Source of the DNA: CAWBXL01 sp963837365
GTDB taxonomy: Bacteria; Acidobacteriota; Terriglobia; Terriglobales; Acidobacteriaceae
NCBI GenBank assembly: GCA_963837365.1
Contig: CAWIMW010000012.1
Location: 210,306-274,305, forward strand
Direction of reading: 5' to 3'
DNA: 64,000 bases
In this document: positions 54,320 through 63,916 of the stretch, piece after piece
How the letters are laid out: every line of letters begins with the position of its first letter
How positions within the stretch are numbered: position 1 is the first letter of the stretch
Translations under genes and position numbers: made by a program
The notes under the pieces: model-generated
What the model saw: the letters and a program-made list of their open reading frames with translations, nothing else
Database searches by the model: none
What the model was told of the DNA's origin: nothing

Positions 54320-55810
54320 GTGGCATACATTCTGGCTCTGGATCAGGGAACGACCAGCTCGCGGGCAATCGTATTTGACCACACTGGGGCAATCAAAGCG
54401 GTTGCGCAAAAAGAATTTGAGCAGATATTTCTCCAACCCGGATGGGTCGAACACAATCCGGAAGAAATATGGACATCACAGATTGGCGTTGCAGTCGAAG
54501 CCTTGGGTAAAGTGGACCTGCGCCCGCGGGATATCGCCGCAATCGGAATCACCAACCAGCGCGAGACTGCAATCGTATGGGACCGCGAATCTGGCAAACC
54601 GGTTTATAACGCCATCGTCTGGCAAGACCGAAGGACAGCACAGTTTTGCGATGAGCTTAAAGCCCAGGGCCATGAAGGTCTGATTCAAGACCGTACCGGC
54701 CTTTTGATTGACGCATACTTTTCCGCCAGCAAGATTTCCTGGATCCTCAACCATGTGCCCGGCGCCCGGCAGCAGGCTGAAGCGGGAAAGCTTGCATTTG
54801 GTACCGTAGATAGCTGGTTAATCTGGAAGCTGACCAGCGGACGCGTTCATGCGACCGACATTACCAACGCTTCGCGGACCATGGTCTTCAATATTCACAG
54901 CGCACAATGGGACGAAGAGTTATTAAGTCTCTTGCAAATTCCTTCGTCCATGCCTCCCCAGAGTTGGCGCATCGAGTGAGAATATGCGGAAGTCACAACC
55001 ACATTAGGATTGGGTGGCATCGCCATCGGCGGAATTGCCGGCGACCAGCAGTCTTCACTGTTCGGGCAAAGATGCTTTTCTCCGGGCCTCACCAAGAACA
55101 CCTACGGCACCGGGTGCTTTCTGTTGCAGAACATCGGCACAAAGCCAATCAAGTCTTCCAACCGCCTGGTGACAACCGTGGCCTGGAAGGTTGGAAACTC
55201 CATCGAGTATGCGATCGAGGGCAGCGTGTTTGTCGGCGGAGCCGTGGTGCAGTGGCTGCGCGATGGATTAGGGTTGATCCGCAATTCTTCCGATGTGGAA
55301 GCTCTGGCTGCTTCAGTTCCCGATAATGGAGGCGTTTACTTCGTCCCGGCATTTGTGGGTCTCGGTGCGCCGCATTGGGACCAGTACGCGCGCGGCTCAA
55401 TCTTGGGATTGACTCGAGGATCTAGCGCGGGACACATCGCACGCGCAGCTTTGGAAAGCATCGCCTATCAAGTGGCCGACCTGCTGCACGCTGCGCAGAA
55501 AGATTCCGGAACAACGTTGAGCGAATTGCGCGTAGATGGCGGCGCCACCGCCAACAACGCGCTCATGCAGTTTCAGGCCGATATTCTTGGAATTCCCGTC
55601 GTGCGCCCGGCAATGACGGAAAGCACCGCCCTCGGAGCCGCGTACCTGGCGGGCCTGAGCGTGGGAGTTTGGCACAACGTCAATGAGATCGCGGCGCTTC
55701 CTCTAAAAGAACAGCGATTCGAGCCGCGCATGAAACGCTCCGCAGCAGATGCCCTTCGAGCGCGCTGGAATGAAGCTCTGTCGCGGTCCCGAGGATGGGC
55801 GAAGGGCTAG
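54320..55810 (+). pseudogene. glpK: Glycerol kinase, two compensating indels and an in-frame stop
   Basis: FGGY-family kinase phosphorylating glycerol to glycerol-3-phosphate. It starts at GTG 54320 behind GGAGG (54310-54314): ILALDQGTTSSRAIVFD, GITNQRETAIVWD, YNAIVWQDRRT, GTVDSWLIWKLT, then AIGGIAGDQQSSLFGQ, KNTYGTGCFLLQN and DGGATANNALMQFQAD. A TGA at 54977-54979 interrupts it. An extra C in the run at 54953-54957 and a missing G at about 54981 together explain this; correction yields MLPRVGASSEEYAEV. All kinase motifs on both sides are in one frame, so the enzyme is probably intact in reality, about 497 aa. Confidence 0.85.
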
Positions 55811-55813
55811 GCA

Positions 55814-57382
55814 ATGAATCGTCCGGAAATGATCGACCGCGCCCTGGGCCGCACAGAACCGTGGGACATGCTGATCATTGGCGGCGGCGCCACGGGAGCG
55901 GGCATCGCGGTAGATGCGTCTTCGCGCGGCTATCAGGTTTTGCTGCTCGAGCAAAGTGACTTCGGCAAGGGCACGTCAAGTCGCAGCACCAAACTGGTGC
56001 ATGGCGGCGTCCGCTATCTGGAACAGGGCAATATCCCGCTCGTCATGGAGGCCCTGCGCGAACGCGGCATCCTGCGGCAGAACGCTCCTCATCTCGTCAG
56101 CGACCTGGCTTTCGTCGTGCCTCGTTACGATTGGTGGGAAGCCCCATTCTACGGGCTCGGGTTGAAAATGTATGACCTGCTGGCGGGGAAATACGGCTTC
56201 GGCTCATCGCGATTGCTGTCCATAGAGGAAACACTGGAGCGTCTTCCCACGATTAAGCAAGAAGGGTTGCGCGGTGGCATCATCTACTACGACGGCCAGT
56301 TTGACGACAGCCGTCTGCTCATCAATCTGCTGCAAACCGCTGCGGACCGTGGAGCCACTGCGCTCAACTATGTCCAGGTGACGGGAATCACCAGAGGTTT
56401 CGACGGCTTCGTTGATGGGGCCACCGCTCGCGATATCGAAACCGGCAACGAGTTTCGCGTTAAAGCCAATGTGGTGATCAATGCGACTGGCGCTTTTTCT
56501 GACGCCATCCGCAAAATGGCAGATCCATCGGTCACGCCAATGATCGCTCCCAGCCAGGGAATCCACCTTGTATTCGACGGCTCGTTTCTTGCCGGTAATA
56601 ATGCCATCATGGTGCCGCATACTCCGGATGGGCGCGTGATGTTCGCCATTCCATGGCACGGACATACCGTGGTCGGAACCACTGATACTCCAATCAGTGA
56701 CGTGTCATTGGAGCCGTTACCCCTGCCCGAAGAGGTTGACTTCATTCTCGAAACCGCCGCACGCTATCTTGACAAAGTTCCAACCCGCAACGATGTGCTG
56801 AGCGTGTTTGTCGGAATACGTCCGCTAGTAGGAAACGGGAACGCGAACAGCACAGCCGCGCTCTCTCGCGATCATACGATTCGCATCGACAACACTGGCT
56901 TGTTGAGCATTGCCGGCGGGAAGTGGACCACCTACCGCCACATGGCGGAAGATTGTGTAAACCAGGCTGCGACTCTAGCACGGCTACCCGAAAAGGCGGC
57001 TATCACTGAGAATCTAAAAATCCACGGATTTCACCTCAAGCCGAAGCAATTTGAAGATTTGGGAGTATATGGATCCGATGCATTTGCCATCGAAAGACTC
57101 ATTCGCGAAGACTCACGCCTCGGCGAGCAATTGCATCCAGCGTTAAGTTATCGAGCAGCCGAGGTTGTGTGGGCAACCAGAAACGAAATGGCGCGCACGG
57201 TCGAGGATGTACTTGCCCGCCGGACCAGATCGCTGTTCCTGAATGCGCGGGCCGCAGCGGAAATGGCCGTAAAGACAGCTGACCTGATGGCCCGAGAACT
57301 TAAATACGACGACGCCTGGAAGGCAGCACAAATCCAAAGTTTCCAGGGACTCGCTCGACGGTACATGGTGCAGCCTGAGTAA
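55814..57382 (+). CDS. glpD: Aerobic glycerol-3-phosphate dehydrogenase
   Basis: 522 aa, full length. FAD-binding motif LIIGGGATGAGIAVDASSRGY at residues 17-37 in parts, followed by GTSSRSTKLVHGGVRYLE and the second domain VGTTDTPISDVSLEPLP and SIAGGKWTTYRHMAED. It oxidises glycerol-3-phosphate to dihydroxyacetone phosphate at the membrane and passes electrons to quinone. It begins three bases after glpK, in the order glpF-glpK-glpD, a complete glycerol uptake and oxidation operon. Confidence 0.93.
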   Translation: MNRPEMIDRALGRTEPWDMLIIGGGATGAGIAVDASSRGYQVLLLEQSDFGKGTSSRSTKLVHGGVRYLEQGNIPLVMEALRERGILRQNAPHLVSDLAFVVPRYDWWEAPFYGLGLKMYDLLAGKYGFGSSRLLSIEETLERLPTIKQEGLRGGIIYYDGQFDDSRLLINLLQTAADRGATALNYVQVTGITRGFDGFVDGATARDIETGNEFRVKANVVINATGAFSDAIRKMADPSVTPMIAPSQGIHLVFDGSFLAGNNAIMVPHTPDGRVMFAIPWHGHTVVGTTDTPISDVSLEPLPLPEEVDFILETAARYLDKVPTRNDVLSVFVGIRPLVGNGNANSTAALSRDHTIRIDNTGLLSIAGGKWTTYRHMAEDCVNQAATLARLPEKAAITENLKIHGFHLKPKQFEDLGVYGSDAFAIERLIREDSRLGEQLHPALSYRAAEVVWATRNEMARTVEDVLARRTRSLFLNARAAAEMAVKTADLMARELKYDDAWKAAQIQSFQGLARRYMVQPE

Positions 57383-57423
57383 TAGAAGCAACAACTTTCT
57401 ACAGAACGCGAGGATGCGGTGCA

Positions 57424-59634
57424 ATGAAAATCTCTTGGAAACTGTGCTTCCCTTTTTTGTTCGCTCTGTTCGCTCTCAGCTCAACCTCGGCCCAGACCGG
57501 ACAGGTCATACGCCTTGACGGCGGCAACTCCACCTATGCCTTCGGAGTAGATGAGCGCGGCGATTTGCAGTCGTTGTACTGGGGCGGCCGTCTCGGCGTG
57601 CATGACAACATTCCTCCCGCGCATTCGCTTCCTGAGATGGCTTCGTTCGATTCACCAGCTACAACCACGCCGCAGGAGTATGCCGGATGGGGTGCAGGAC
57701 TGTTCACCGAGCCCGCGCTCAAAGTCACCTTTGCGGATGGCAATCGCGACCTGGTGCTGCATTGTGTACGGGCCACGCCCGACGGTTCTACTTCCGCGGA
57801 GGTGCTGCTTAAGGATATCTCTCGCGAGATCTATGTAACGCTGCACTACTCGATGGACCCGGAGAGCGGCATTCTGGCTCGTTCCGCGAGCATTGAAAAC
57901 CGGGAAAAGCAGCCGGTAATGATCGAGCAGGCGGCGTTCGCGCAGTGGACGCTTCCGCCAGCCCGTTACACTCTGAACTATTTAACGGGACGCTGGGCCG
58001 GTGAGTGGACCTTGAATCAGGAACTGATCCAAGGCGCAGCGCGTGTCATCGAAAGCCGCCGCGGAAGCACCAGTCATCAGGCGAATCCGTGGTTTGCCAT
58101 TTCCCGCGAAAGTGGCCGTGATACCGCCACTGCCAGCGATGAAGAACGTGGAGAAGTCTGGTTTGGCACGCTGGCGTGGTCGGGATCATGGCGGATCACA
58201 GTGGAGCGAACCCAATTTGACGCTGTGCGCGTGACCGGCGGATTCAACCCTTTTGATTTCGCTTACAAGCTGAAACCCGGCGAGCACCTGGAGACGCCTG
58301 TTTTCTACGGCGGATATTCCGCTCACGGCCTGGGTGGTGCTTCGCGCTTGCTGCATCATTTCGAAATTGCTCATATCCTGCCTCACGCTCCTGACCCCAA
58401 ACCGCGTCCGGTGATTTACAACTCGTGGGAGGCAACGGAATTCAAAGTCGACGAGCCCGGTCAGATGGCGCTGGCGGAAAAAGCAGCATCCATTGGCGTG
58501 GACCGCTTTGTGATGGACGATGGCTGGTTTGGAAAGCGTAATAACGATCATGCCGGACTGGGAGACTGGTATGTGAATCCAGAAAAATTTCCCCACGGAT
58601 TGAAGCCATTAATTGACAGAGTTCATGCTCTCGGTATGGATTTTGGTTTATGGGTCGAGCCGGAGATGGTCAACCCGGATTCGGACCTTTACCGCAAACA
58701 TCCCGATTGGGTCTTGAATTTCCCTGGGCGTCCTCGTTCGGAATCACGCAATCAGCTTGTACTCAACCTTGCGCGCCCCGATGTTCGCGACTATGTAGAA
58801 GGGTTTCTCGACAAACTGCTGACGGAAAACGATATTGCCTTTCTCAAGTGGGACTACAACCGTAACTGGTCGGAGCCTGGTTGGGACCAGGTCCCGGTTG
58901 ACGAGCAGCGTCAAGTGTACGTGGAGTTCGTCCGCAACCTCTATTCGGTCCTCGGGGATCTGCGCAAGAAACATCCCAAGATCGAGATTGAATCCTGTTC
59001 CGGCGGCGGCGGCCGTGTGGATTTGGGCATTCTGCATTACACCGATGAAGTTTGGACCTCGGATAACACCGACCCATTTGATCGAATATTGATGCAGGAT
59101 GGCTTTAGCTATGCCTACACGCCGCAGATCATGATGGCTTGGGTCACAGACTCACCGCACTGGCTCAATGGGCGCTCCACTTCCCTTACCTACCGCATGC
59201 TCAGTTCGATGCAGGGTTCGTTGGGGATTGGCGCCAATCTGAATCACTGGACTGCGGAAGACTTTGACACTGCCAAGCGTCTGATTGCTGTTTATCACTC
59301 GGTGCAGCCAACCATTGTGCGTGGCGATTTGTACCGCCTTATCAGTCCGCGCGATAACAGTGAGATGTCTGCTACGGAAACAGTTTCAGGAGACAAGAGC
59401 CAGGCAGTGGTGTTCGCGTTTGTAAATGCTACTAACAAGGGCCGCGGATTTCCTTTGCTGCAATTGCAGGGTTTGCATCCCGATGCCGAATACACGCTGA
59501 GTTGGATCGAAGGCAAAGCCTTACCGGGAACGCCTGACACCGCTTCGGGCGCGTGGTGGATGCACCACGGCATCCAACTGATGCTGCGCGGAGATTATCA
59601 GGCGGCTGCTTTCAAGTTGGATCGCCAGCCGTAG
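57424..59634 (+). CDS. GH36 alpha-galactosidase
   Basis: 736 aa with a signal peptide (residues 1-23, cleavage near SAQTG). N-terminal beta-supersandwich to about residue 330, then the barrel: YNSWEATEF, FVMDDGWFGKRNNDHAGLGDW in parts, FGLWVEPEMVNPDSDLY, nucleophile D477 in FLKWDYNRN and acid/base D547 in WTSDNTDPFDR. It releases alpha-linked galactose from galactomannan or raffinose-type sugars outside the cytoplasm. It follows glpD by 41 bases, so may be read through from the glp operon. Confidence 0.92.
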   Translation: MKISWKLCFPFLFALFALSSTSAQTGQVIRLDGGNSTYAFGVDERGDLQSLYWGGRLGVHDNIPPAHSLPEMASFDSPATTTPQEYAGWGAGLFTEPALKVTFADGNRDLVLHCVRATPDGSTSAEVLLKDISREIYVTLHYSMDPESGILARSASIENREKQPVMIEQAAFAQWTLPPARYTLNYLTGRWAGEWTLNQELIQGAARVIESRRGSTSHQANPWFAISRESGRDTATASDEERGEVWFGTLAWSGSWRITVERTQFDAVRVTGGFNPFDFAYKLKPGEHLETPVFYGGYSAHGLGGASRLLHHFEIAHILPHAPDPKPRPVIYNSWEATEFKVDEPGQMALAEKAASIGVDRFVMDDGWFGKRNNDHAGLGDWYVNPEKFPHGLKPLIDRVHALGMDFGLWVEPEMVNPDSDLYRKHPDWVLNFPGRPRSESRNQLVLNLARPDVRDYVEGFLDKLLTENDIAFLKWDYNRNWSEPGWDQVPVDEQRQVYVEFVRNLYSVLGDLRKKHPKIEIESCSGGGGRVDLGILHYTDEVWTSDNTDPFDRILMQDGFSYAYTPQIMMAWVTDSPHWLNGRSTSLTYRMLSSMQGSLGIGANLNHWTAEDFDTAKRLIAVYHSVQPTIVRGDLYRLISPRDNSEMSATETVSGDKSQAVVFAFVNATNKGRGFPLLQLQGLHPDAEYTLSWIEGKALPGTPDTASGAWWMHHGIQLMLRGDYQAAAFKLDRQP

Positions 59635-59691
59635 TTCCAGCGACTAAATCCGCGTCCCAACTCCCGGTGAATTCTTGCGGCCAGCCTCGGA

Positions 59692-61833
59692 TTAAGCATG
59701 GAGTACTCGAACCGCATACGCGTTTAGGTCGATTTTTTGACTGACCAAATCTCCAGTCAAAAGGTCTTGGAATGATCCCGGAATACTCACCGTCCGTAGT
59801 TCGGAGGTATGGTTCAAAAGCAGTATCCACCGCTGACCGCCTGATTTGCGGACTGTCATTTCGACACCTGCCGGAACCTCCGAAGGCTGCTTCACTCCTG
59901 CCGACACGGCGAGGGTTTGCAGCACTCGCGAGAGACTCGGCGAAGTAAGATCTGCGCCAATGTAGACCGCCTTGCCCTTGCCAAAACTGTTCACGGTGAC
60001 AGCCGGTCGACCCGCGTATGAGCCAGACATGTACGTGCCGAGCACTTCCGCTCCGGAAGGTTGGAGGATATCTGCCCACAGCCCGCAGTCTCCATCCGGC
60101 CCGGAAAGCGACGATGAGAACTTCACACCCTGCTTGCCTGAGTAAATCGGAACGTAGTCCTCAACAGTTACGCCCATTACGTCGCGAAGAAGCCCCGGAA
60201 GCGGCGTGCGTACCATTTGACTGCTTTCCTTTTTGGCCCCGAGGCGGAAGTTGGTTACAAAAACCCCGCCGTTCTCCACGAAGCTTCTGATCCTGTTGGC
60301 CTGTGCCTCCGACAGTACATAGACCACAGGTGCGAATACGATTTTGTAAGGTGACAGGTCCTCTCCCGGAGCGATCACGTCAATTCCGGTATGACCGGGC
60401 GACATTGCACCGTACCACGACGTGATCTGATCCGCATAACTTAGCGCATAATGCCCCGGCTGAATCTTAAGTGCCCAACTGCAATCGTAGTCAAAGATCA
60501 GCGCAGCCTCCGCTGCGTATTGCGAGTTCAGCAATTCGGGCCCCAGCGCCTTAAGCTCCCGTACCGTCTGCCTGATCTCTTCAAAAGCCGGGCTCTTGGA
60601 GCGATCATGATTGAGCATGCCGTGCCAATATTCCTCCGCCCCGAAAGTGGCTGTATCCCAGCGGAAATAATTCACTCCATTTGCGCCATGAGCAACCGCC
60701 TGATAGGTCCAAAGGCGAACCTGCCCTTTCTCGGGTTGTGGGGAAAAAGTCGGCTGGCCCGCTTTCCCCGATTGCTCTTCCATGATCATGAATGGCTTGC
60801 CTCCCTTGATACTCCGGGCGAAGTCGTGCCCCAGGGCCACGGCTGTAGGGATAACCTCAGAAATAAGCGGACCAGTCTTGCCTTGCTGACGCAGGAACAT
60901 TTCGAAAAAGCCCGGATAGTTGTCGAAGGCGACAAAATCGAGGCTTCGGTACAGACTACGCATATCGATCGTATCCAGCGGTAGTCCCACATTATTGGTT
61001 GTTACAAAGTGCTTCGGGCATAGTTTGCGAAGCGCATCCAACTGTTCTTCGAGGAATGAAGCGTTGGCAAAAGATTGATAGCGATCGTAATCAAGGGCCA
61101 ATCCTGGATTTGGATCTGCGCCGGACGGCAAGGGTACGGGAATCTGATCAAAGTCCGTATAAATCTGGCTCCAGAATGCGGTACCCCAGGTGCGATTCAA
61201 ATTGTCGAGACTGCCGTACTTGGAGCGGAGCCACGACTGAAAACCGCTCTGGCAGAAACCGCAATAGCATCGAGGCGATGAACCAAGGGTGAGTTCATTG
61301 TCGATCTGCCACCCGACCACTCCCGGTGTCGCAGCGAAGGTGCCGGCCATCTCCTGGGCGATCTTTAGCGAAAGCTGTCGATAGGTTTGATTGGTGGGAC
61401 AAGTAAATCGCCGACCGCCGGGATGGAGACGTTGGCCTTGTGCATTCACTTCGACAATTTCTGGATAACTGGCACTGAGCCAGGGTGGCGGGGCCGCTGA
61501 CGGAGTACCGAGAATGACGGAGAGATTGTGTTTGTGGAGTGTCTCAATAGCACGACGCAGCCAGGCAAAATCAAACTTTCCCTCGGATGGTTCCATAAGT
61601 GCCCAGGCGAACTCGGCGATCCTCACATTGTTGAAGCCGACGTTCTCCATCATCCGCGCGTCTTCTTCCCATAGATCTTCTGGCGTCTGATCCGGATAGT
61701 AATCAACCCCAAACAAAAGCTGGCCCTGGACACTTGACGCGGCTGCCTGCGCCCAAATCGGGGACTGAATCCCCAAAGCTCCCAACAAAGCGACCGAGCC
61801 GCCTATGAATTCACGCCTGTTGACGTGTGCCAT
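59692..61833 (-). CDS. GH42 beta-galactosidase
   Basis: 713 aa with a Tat signal (NRREFIGGSVALLGALG), unusual for GH42 enzymes, which are often cytoplasmic. Catalytic domain with GVDYYPDQTPEDLWEEDARMM, acid/base E180 in WQIDNELTLG and nucleophile E352 in MIMEEQSG; RCYCGFCQSGF holds the zinc-type cysteines. The trimerisation and C-terminal beta-domains follow. AAAGG six bases upstream supports ATG 61833. It lies 23 bases after the GH97 gene on the same strand, forming a two-gene operon. Confidence 0.92.
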   Translation of the reverse strand: MAHVNRREFIGGSVALLGALGIQSPIWAQAAASSVQGQLLFGVDYYPDQTPEDLWEEDARMMENVGFNNVRIAEFAWALMEPSEGKFDFAWLRRAIETLHKHNLSVILGTPSAAPPPWLSASYPEIVEVNAQGQRLHPGGRRFTCPTNQTYRQLSLKIAQEMAGTFAATPGVVGWQIDNELTLGSSPRCYCGFCQSGFQSWLRSKYGSLDNLNRTWGTAFWSQIYTDFDQIPVPLPSGADPNPGLALDYDRYQSFANASFLEEQLDALRKLCPKHFVTTNNVGLPLDTIDMRSLYRSLDFVAFDNYPGFFEMFLRQQGKTGPLISEVIPTAVALGHDFARSIKGGKPFMIMEEQSGKAGQPTFSPQPEKGQVRLWTYQAVAHGANGVNYFRWDTATFGAEEYWHGMLNHDRSKSPAFEEIRQTVRELKALGPELLNSQYAAEAALIFDYDCSWALKIQPGHYALSYADQITSWYGAMSPGHTGIDVIAPGEDLSPYKIVFAPVVYVLSEAQANRIRSFVENGGVFVTNFRLGAKKESSQMVRTPLPGLLRDVMGVTVEDYVPIYSGKQGVKFSSSLSGPDGDCGLWADILQPSGAEVLGTYMSGSYAGRPAVTVNSFGKGKAVYIGADLTSPSLSRVLQTLAVSAGVKQPSEVPAGVEMTVRKSGGQRWILLLNHTSELRTVSIPGSFQDLLTGDLVSQKIDLNAYAVRVLHA

Positions 61834-61856
61834 GTTAGACCTTTCTCCCGCTGAAT

Positions 61857-63818
61857 TTACGGATGGATTCTTGCTGCCCACCCACCACCAGGGGCAAGAT
61901 GAACCTTCAGCTTGGTAGCTTTGCTCACCTGGCTAGTGGTCTTCTTGTAGTCGCTGGCGTAATGATCTGCGTTGACGCCATCCTGATAAGCATCAAGCGT
62001 GAAGCTCCCTTCAGGCAGGAAGGACAGATCAACATCCAGATCGCGAGCCGTCCAGTCGGTCATCGCTCCCACATACCAGTCACGCCCGTTTCTTCGCGCA
62101 ACCAGCACATAGTCAGCAATCTTGGCGTCAAGCACCCTGGTTTCATCCCACTCGGTAGGGACCGCGGACAAAAACGCCATGGCTTCAGGCTCGCGTAGAT
62201 AATTTGAAGGACTGTCCGCAAGCATCTGCAACGGCCCTTCATAAACCACGTACATGGCCAGCTGATGACAACGCGTGCCCAGGGCCATAGGTTGATGATG
62301 GATTGCTGCGAAAGTGGCTTTCGTAGCGTTGCGCATGGCGCCAGGCGTGTAGTCCAAAGGTCCCAGAAACATGCGCGTGAAGGGTAGTGTGACATTGTGT
62401 TCCGGTTCGGAGTCTGCGCTCCATTTGCTCCACTCCATGCCGCGCACACCTTCGGTATTGATCAAATTCGGCCAGGTACGCGTCATAGTCGCGGGTTTTT
62501 GCGCTCCGTGGAAATCAACCAGCATCTGGCGCTTTGCCGCCTCGCGGGAAACCTTATAGTAGTAATTGATCAGGACCTGATCGTTGCGCTGCATGAAATC
62601 TACTTTGATTCCCTTGATACCCCACTTTGCATACTGATCGAGAGCAGGAATCAGCTGGTCATCCAGCGAATTCCAAACCACCCAAAGTATGAGGCCGACA
62701 TTTTTTTGTTTCGCATAGGCAGACAACTCCTCCATATTGATTTCCGGTACAACTTCAAGTACGTTCCCCAGCTTGTACCAGCCCTCGTCGAGGATGATGT
62801 ACGGGAGACCGTACTTCGCAGCAAAATCAATGTAGTACTTGTACGTTTTCGTATTTATGCCGGCATGGAAGTCCACGCCAAAGAGGTTCCAGTCATTCCA
62901 CCAATCCCAGGCCACCTTGCCGGGCTTGATCCATGATGTGTCCTGGAGTTGCGACGGCTTTTGCAACAGCCAAAGAATTTGATTGGTGAGCAGATCGCCA
63001 TCTTTCTCGGCGATTCCCATCACTCGCCAGGGAAATGTGCGCGTGCCTGATGTGACTGCAATATAGTCCGCGCTCTCCACCACTCTGAGATCACGGTCGC
63101 GCTCGAGTTTCGTTTTGAGAGGATAAGGCTCGAACGTTGCTGCGAGGCCATTCCCGCCGGTGCCGCGCAACCAGAGGCCAGGATAGTCTTCGACGTCCGA
63201 TTCCGCGATCGCGAGCTTGGCGCCACCTCCAACATCTGCGACGGCAGGCAGACTGGCGATGAATGCCGGGGCAATTTCGCTCAAATGCTGCGGTAAATAT
63301 TTACGTTCGTTGTGCGAGAAGAAATTGTCCTCCTGCGGATAGTACACAACCACATCGCGAGGAAAGTTAAACCCAGATTCCTCTCCATAAACTTTCACCT
63401 GGGCCTGCGGAAGCGTAGTTTCGAAGCGGTAGGCGGCACCCTCGTTGTAGGCTCGGAAAACAACCGCATAGCCACCTTCCATGGTGAGGCGTAACTCGTT
63501 GTAATGATCGCGGATTTTTGCAAATTTCTGGCGAACCACCGGCACTTCAACCTGATCGTATGACCTTTCCTTGGCTCCCGTAACTTTCGGTGCGACGCCA
63601 AGCACTTGATGATCCACGTCTAGGGAAAGAGTGCAATCCTCCAGCAACACGTTACCCTTGAACAGAACGTCGTATCGAATCCGTTGCGCAGTACGGATTC
63701 TGATTTCAACCCGGTTGTCAGGTGAGCGCAAATCGTAACTGGATTGGGCCACGGCACTTCCACTCCACAGGACTATGAATGCAATCCACAGGAAACCATT
63801 GCCGGAAAATAATTTCAT
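61857..63818 (-). CDS. GH97 glycoside hydrolase, retaining (alpha-galactosidase-like)
   Basis: 653 aa, signal peptide to about residue 24. N-terminal beta-sandwich (SPDNRVEIRIRT, RFETTLPQAQVKV), barrel with ILDEGWYKLGN, VVWNSLDDQLIPALDQYAKWG in parts and IKVDFMQRNDQ, then a C-terminal beta-domain. D407 in KVDFM occupies the place of the nucleophile of retaining GH97 enzymes such as the Bacteroides alpha-galactosidase, whereas inverting alpha-glucosidases use Glu residues elsewhere. NTEGVRGMEW is conserved too. AAGGAG before ATG 63818 is a strong ribosome site. Its partner GH42 suggests galactoside breakdown. Confidence 0.85.
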   Translation of the reverse strand: MKLFSGNGFLWIAFIVLWSGSAVAQSSYDLRSPDNRVEIRIRTAQRIRYDVLFKGNVLLEDCTLSLDVDHQVLGVAPKVTGAKERSYDQVEVPVVRQKFAKIRDHYNELRLTMEGGYAVVFRAYNEGAAYRFETTLPQAQVKVYGEESGFNFPRDVVVYYPQEDNFFSHNERKYLPQHLSEIAPAFIASLPAVADVGGGAKLAIAESDVEDYPGLWLRGTGGNGLAATFEPYPLKTKLERDRDLRVVESADYIAVTSGTRTFPWRVMGIAEKDGDLLTNQILWLLQKPSQLQDTSWIKPGKVAWDWWNDWNLFGVDFHAGINTKTYKYYIDFAAKYGLPYIILDEGWYKLGNVLEVVPEINMEELSAYAKQKNVGLILWVVWNSLDDQLIPALDQYAKWGIKGIKVDFMQRNDQVLINYYYKVSREAAKRQMLVDFHGAQKPATMTRTWPNLINTEGVRGMEWSKWSADSEPEHNVTLPFTRMFLGPLDYTPGAMRNATKATFAAIHHQPMALGTRCHQLAMYVVYEGPLQMLADSPSNYLREPEAMAFLSAVPTEWDETRVLDAKIADYVLVARRNGRDWYVGAMTDWTARDLDVDLSFLPEGSFTLDAYQDGVNADHYASDYKKTTSQVSKATKLKVHLAPGGGWAARIHP

Positions 63819-63916
63819 TGGATCTCCTTAAGCGCGAGTGCTGTTCTTTGATTCCAAAAATAGGCACCAGGAGTGTACTCGATATCTTCACGGATGGGCC
63901 AATGACCGGTCGCTCA

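Noticed and set aside
53510..54979. A genuine GlpF-GlpK fusion protein
   Set aside because: A natural stop and a glpK ribosome site appear once a single base is removed; the fused linker has no resemblance to either family.
54977..54979. In-frame TGA in glpK as a selenocysteine or readthrough codon
   Set aside because: The local residues do not match glycerol kinases, while two compensating indels restore the exact family sequence.
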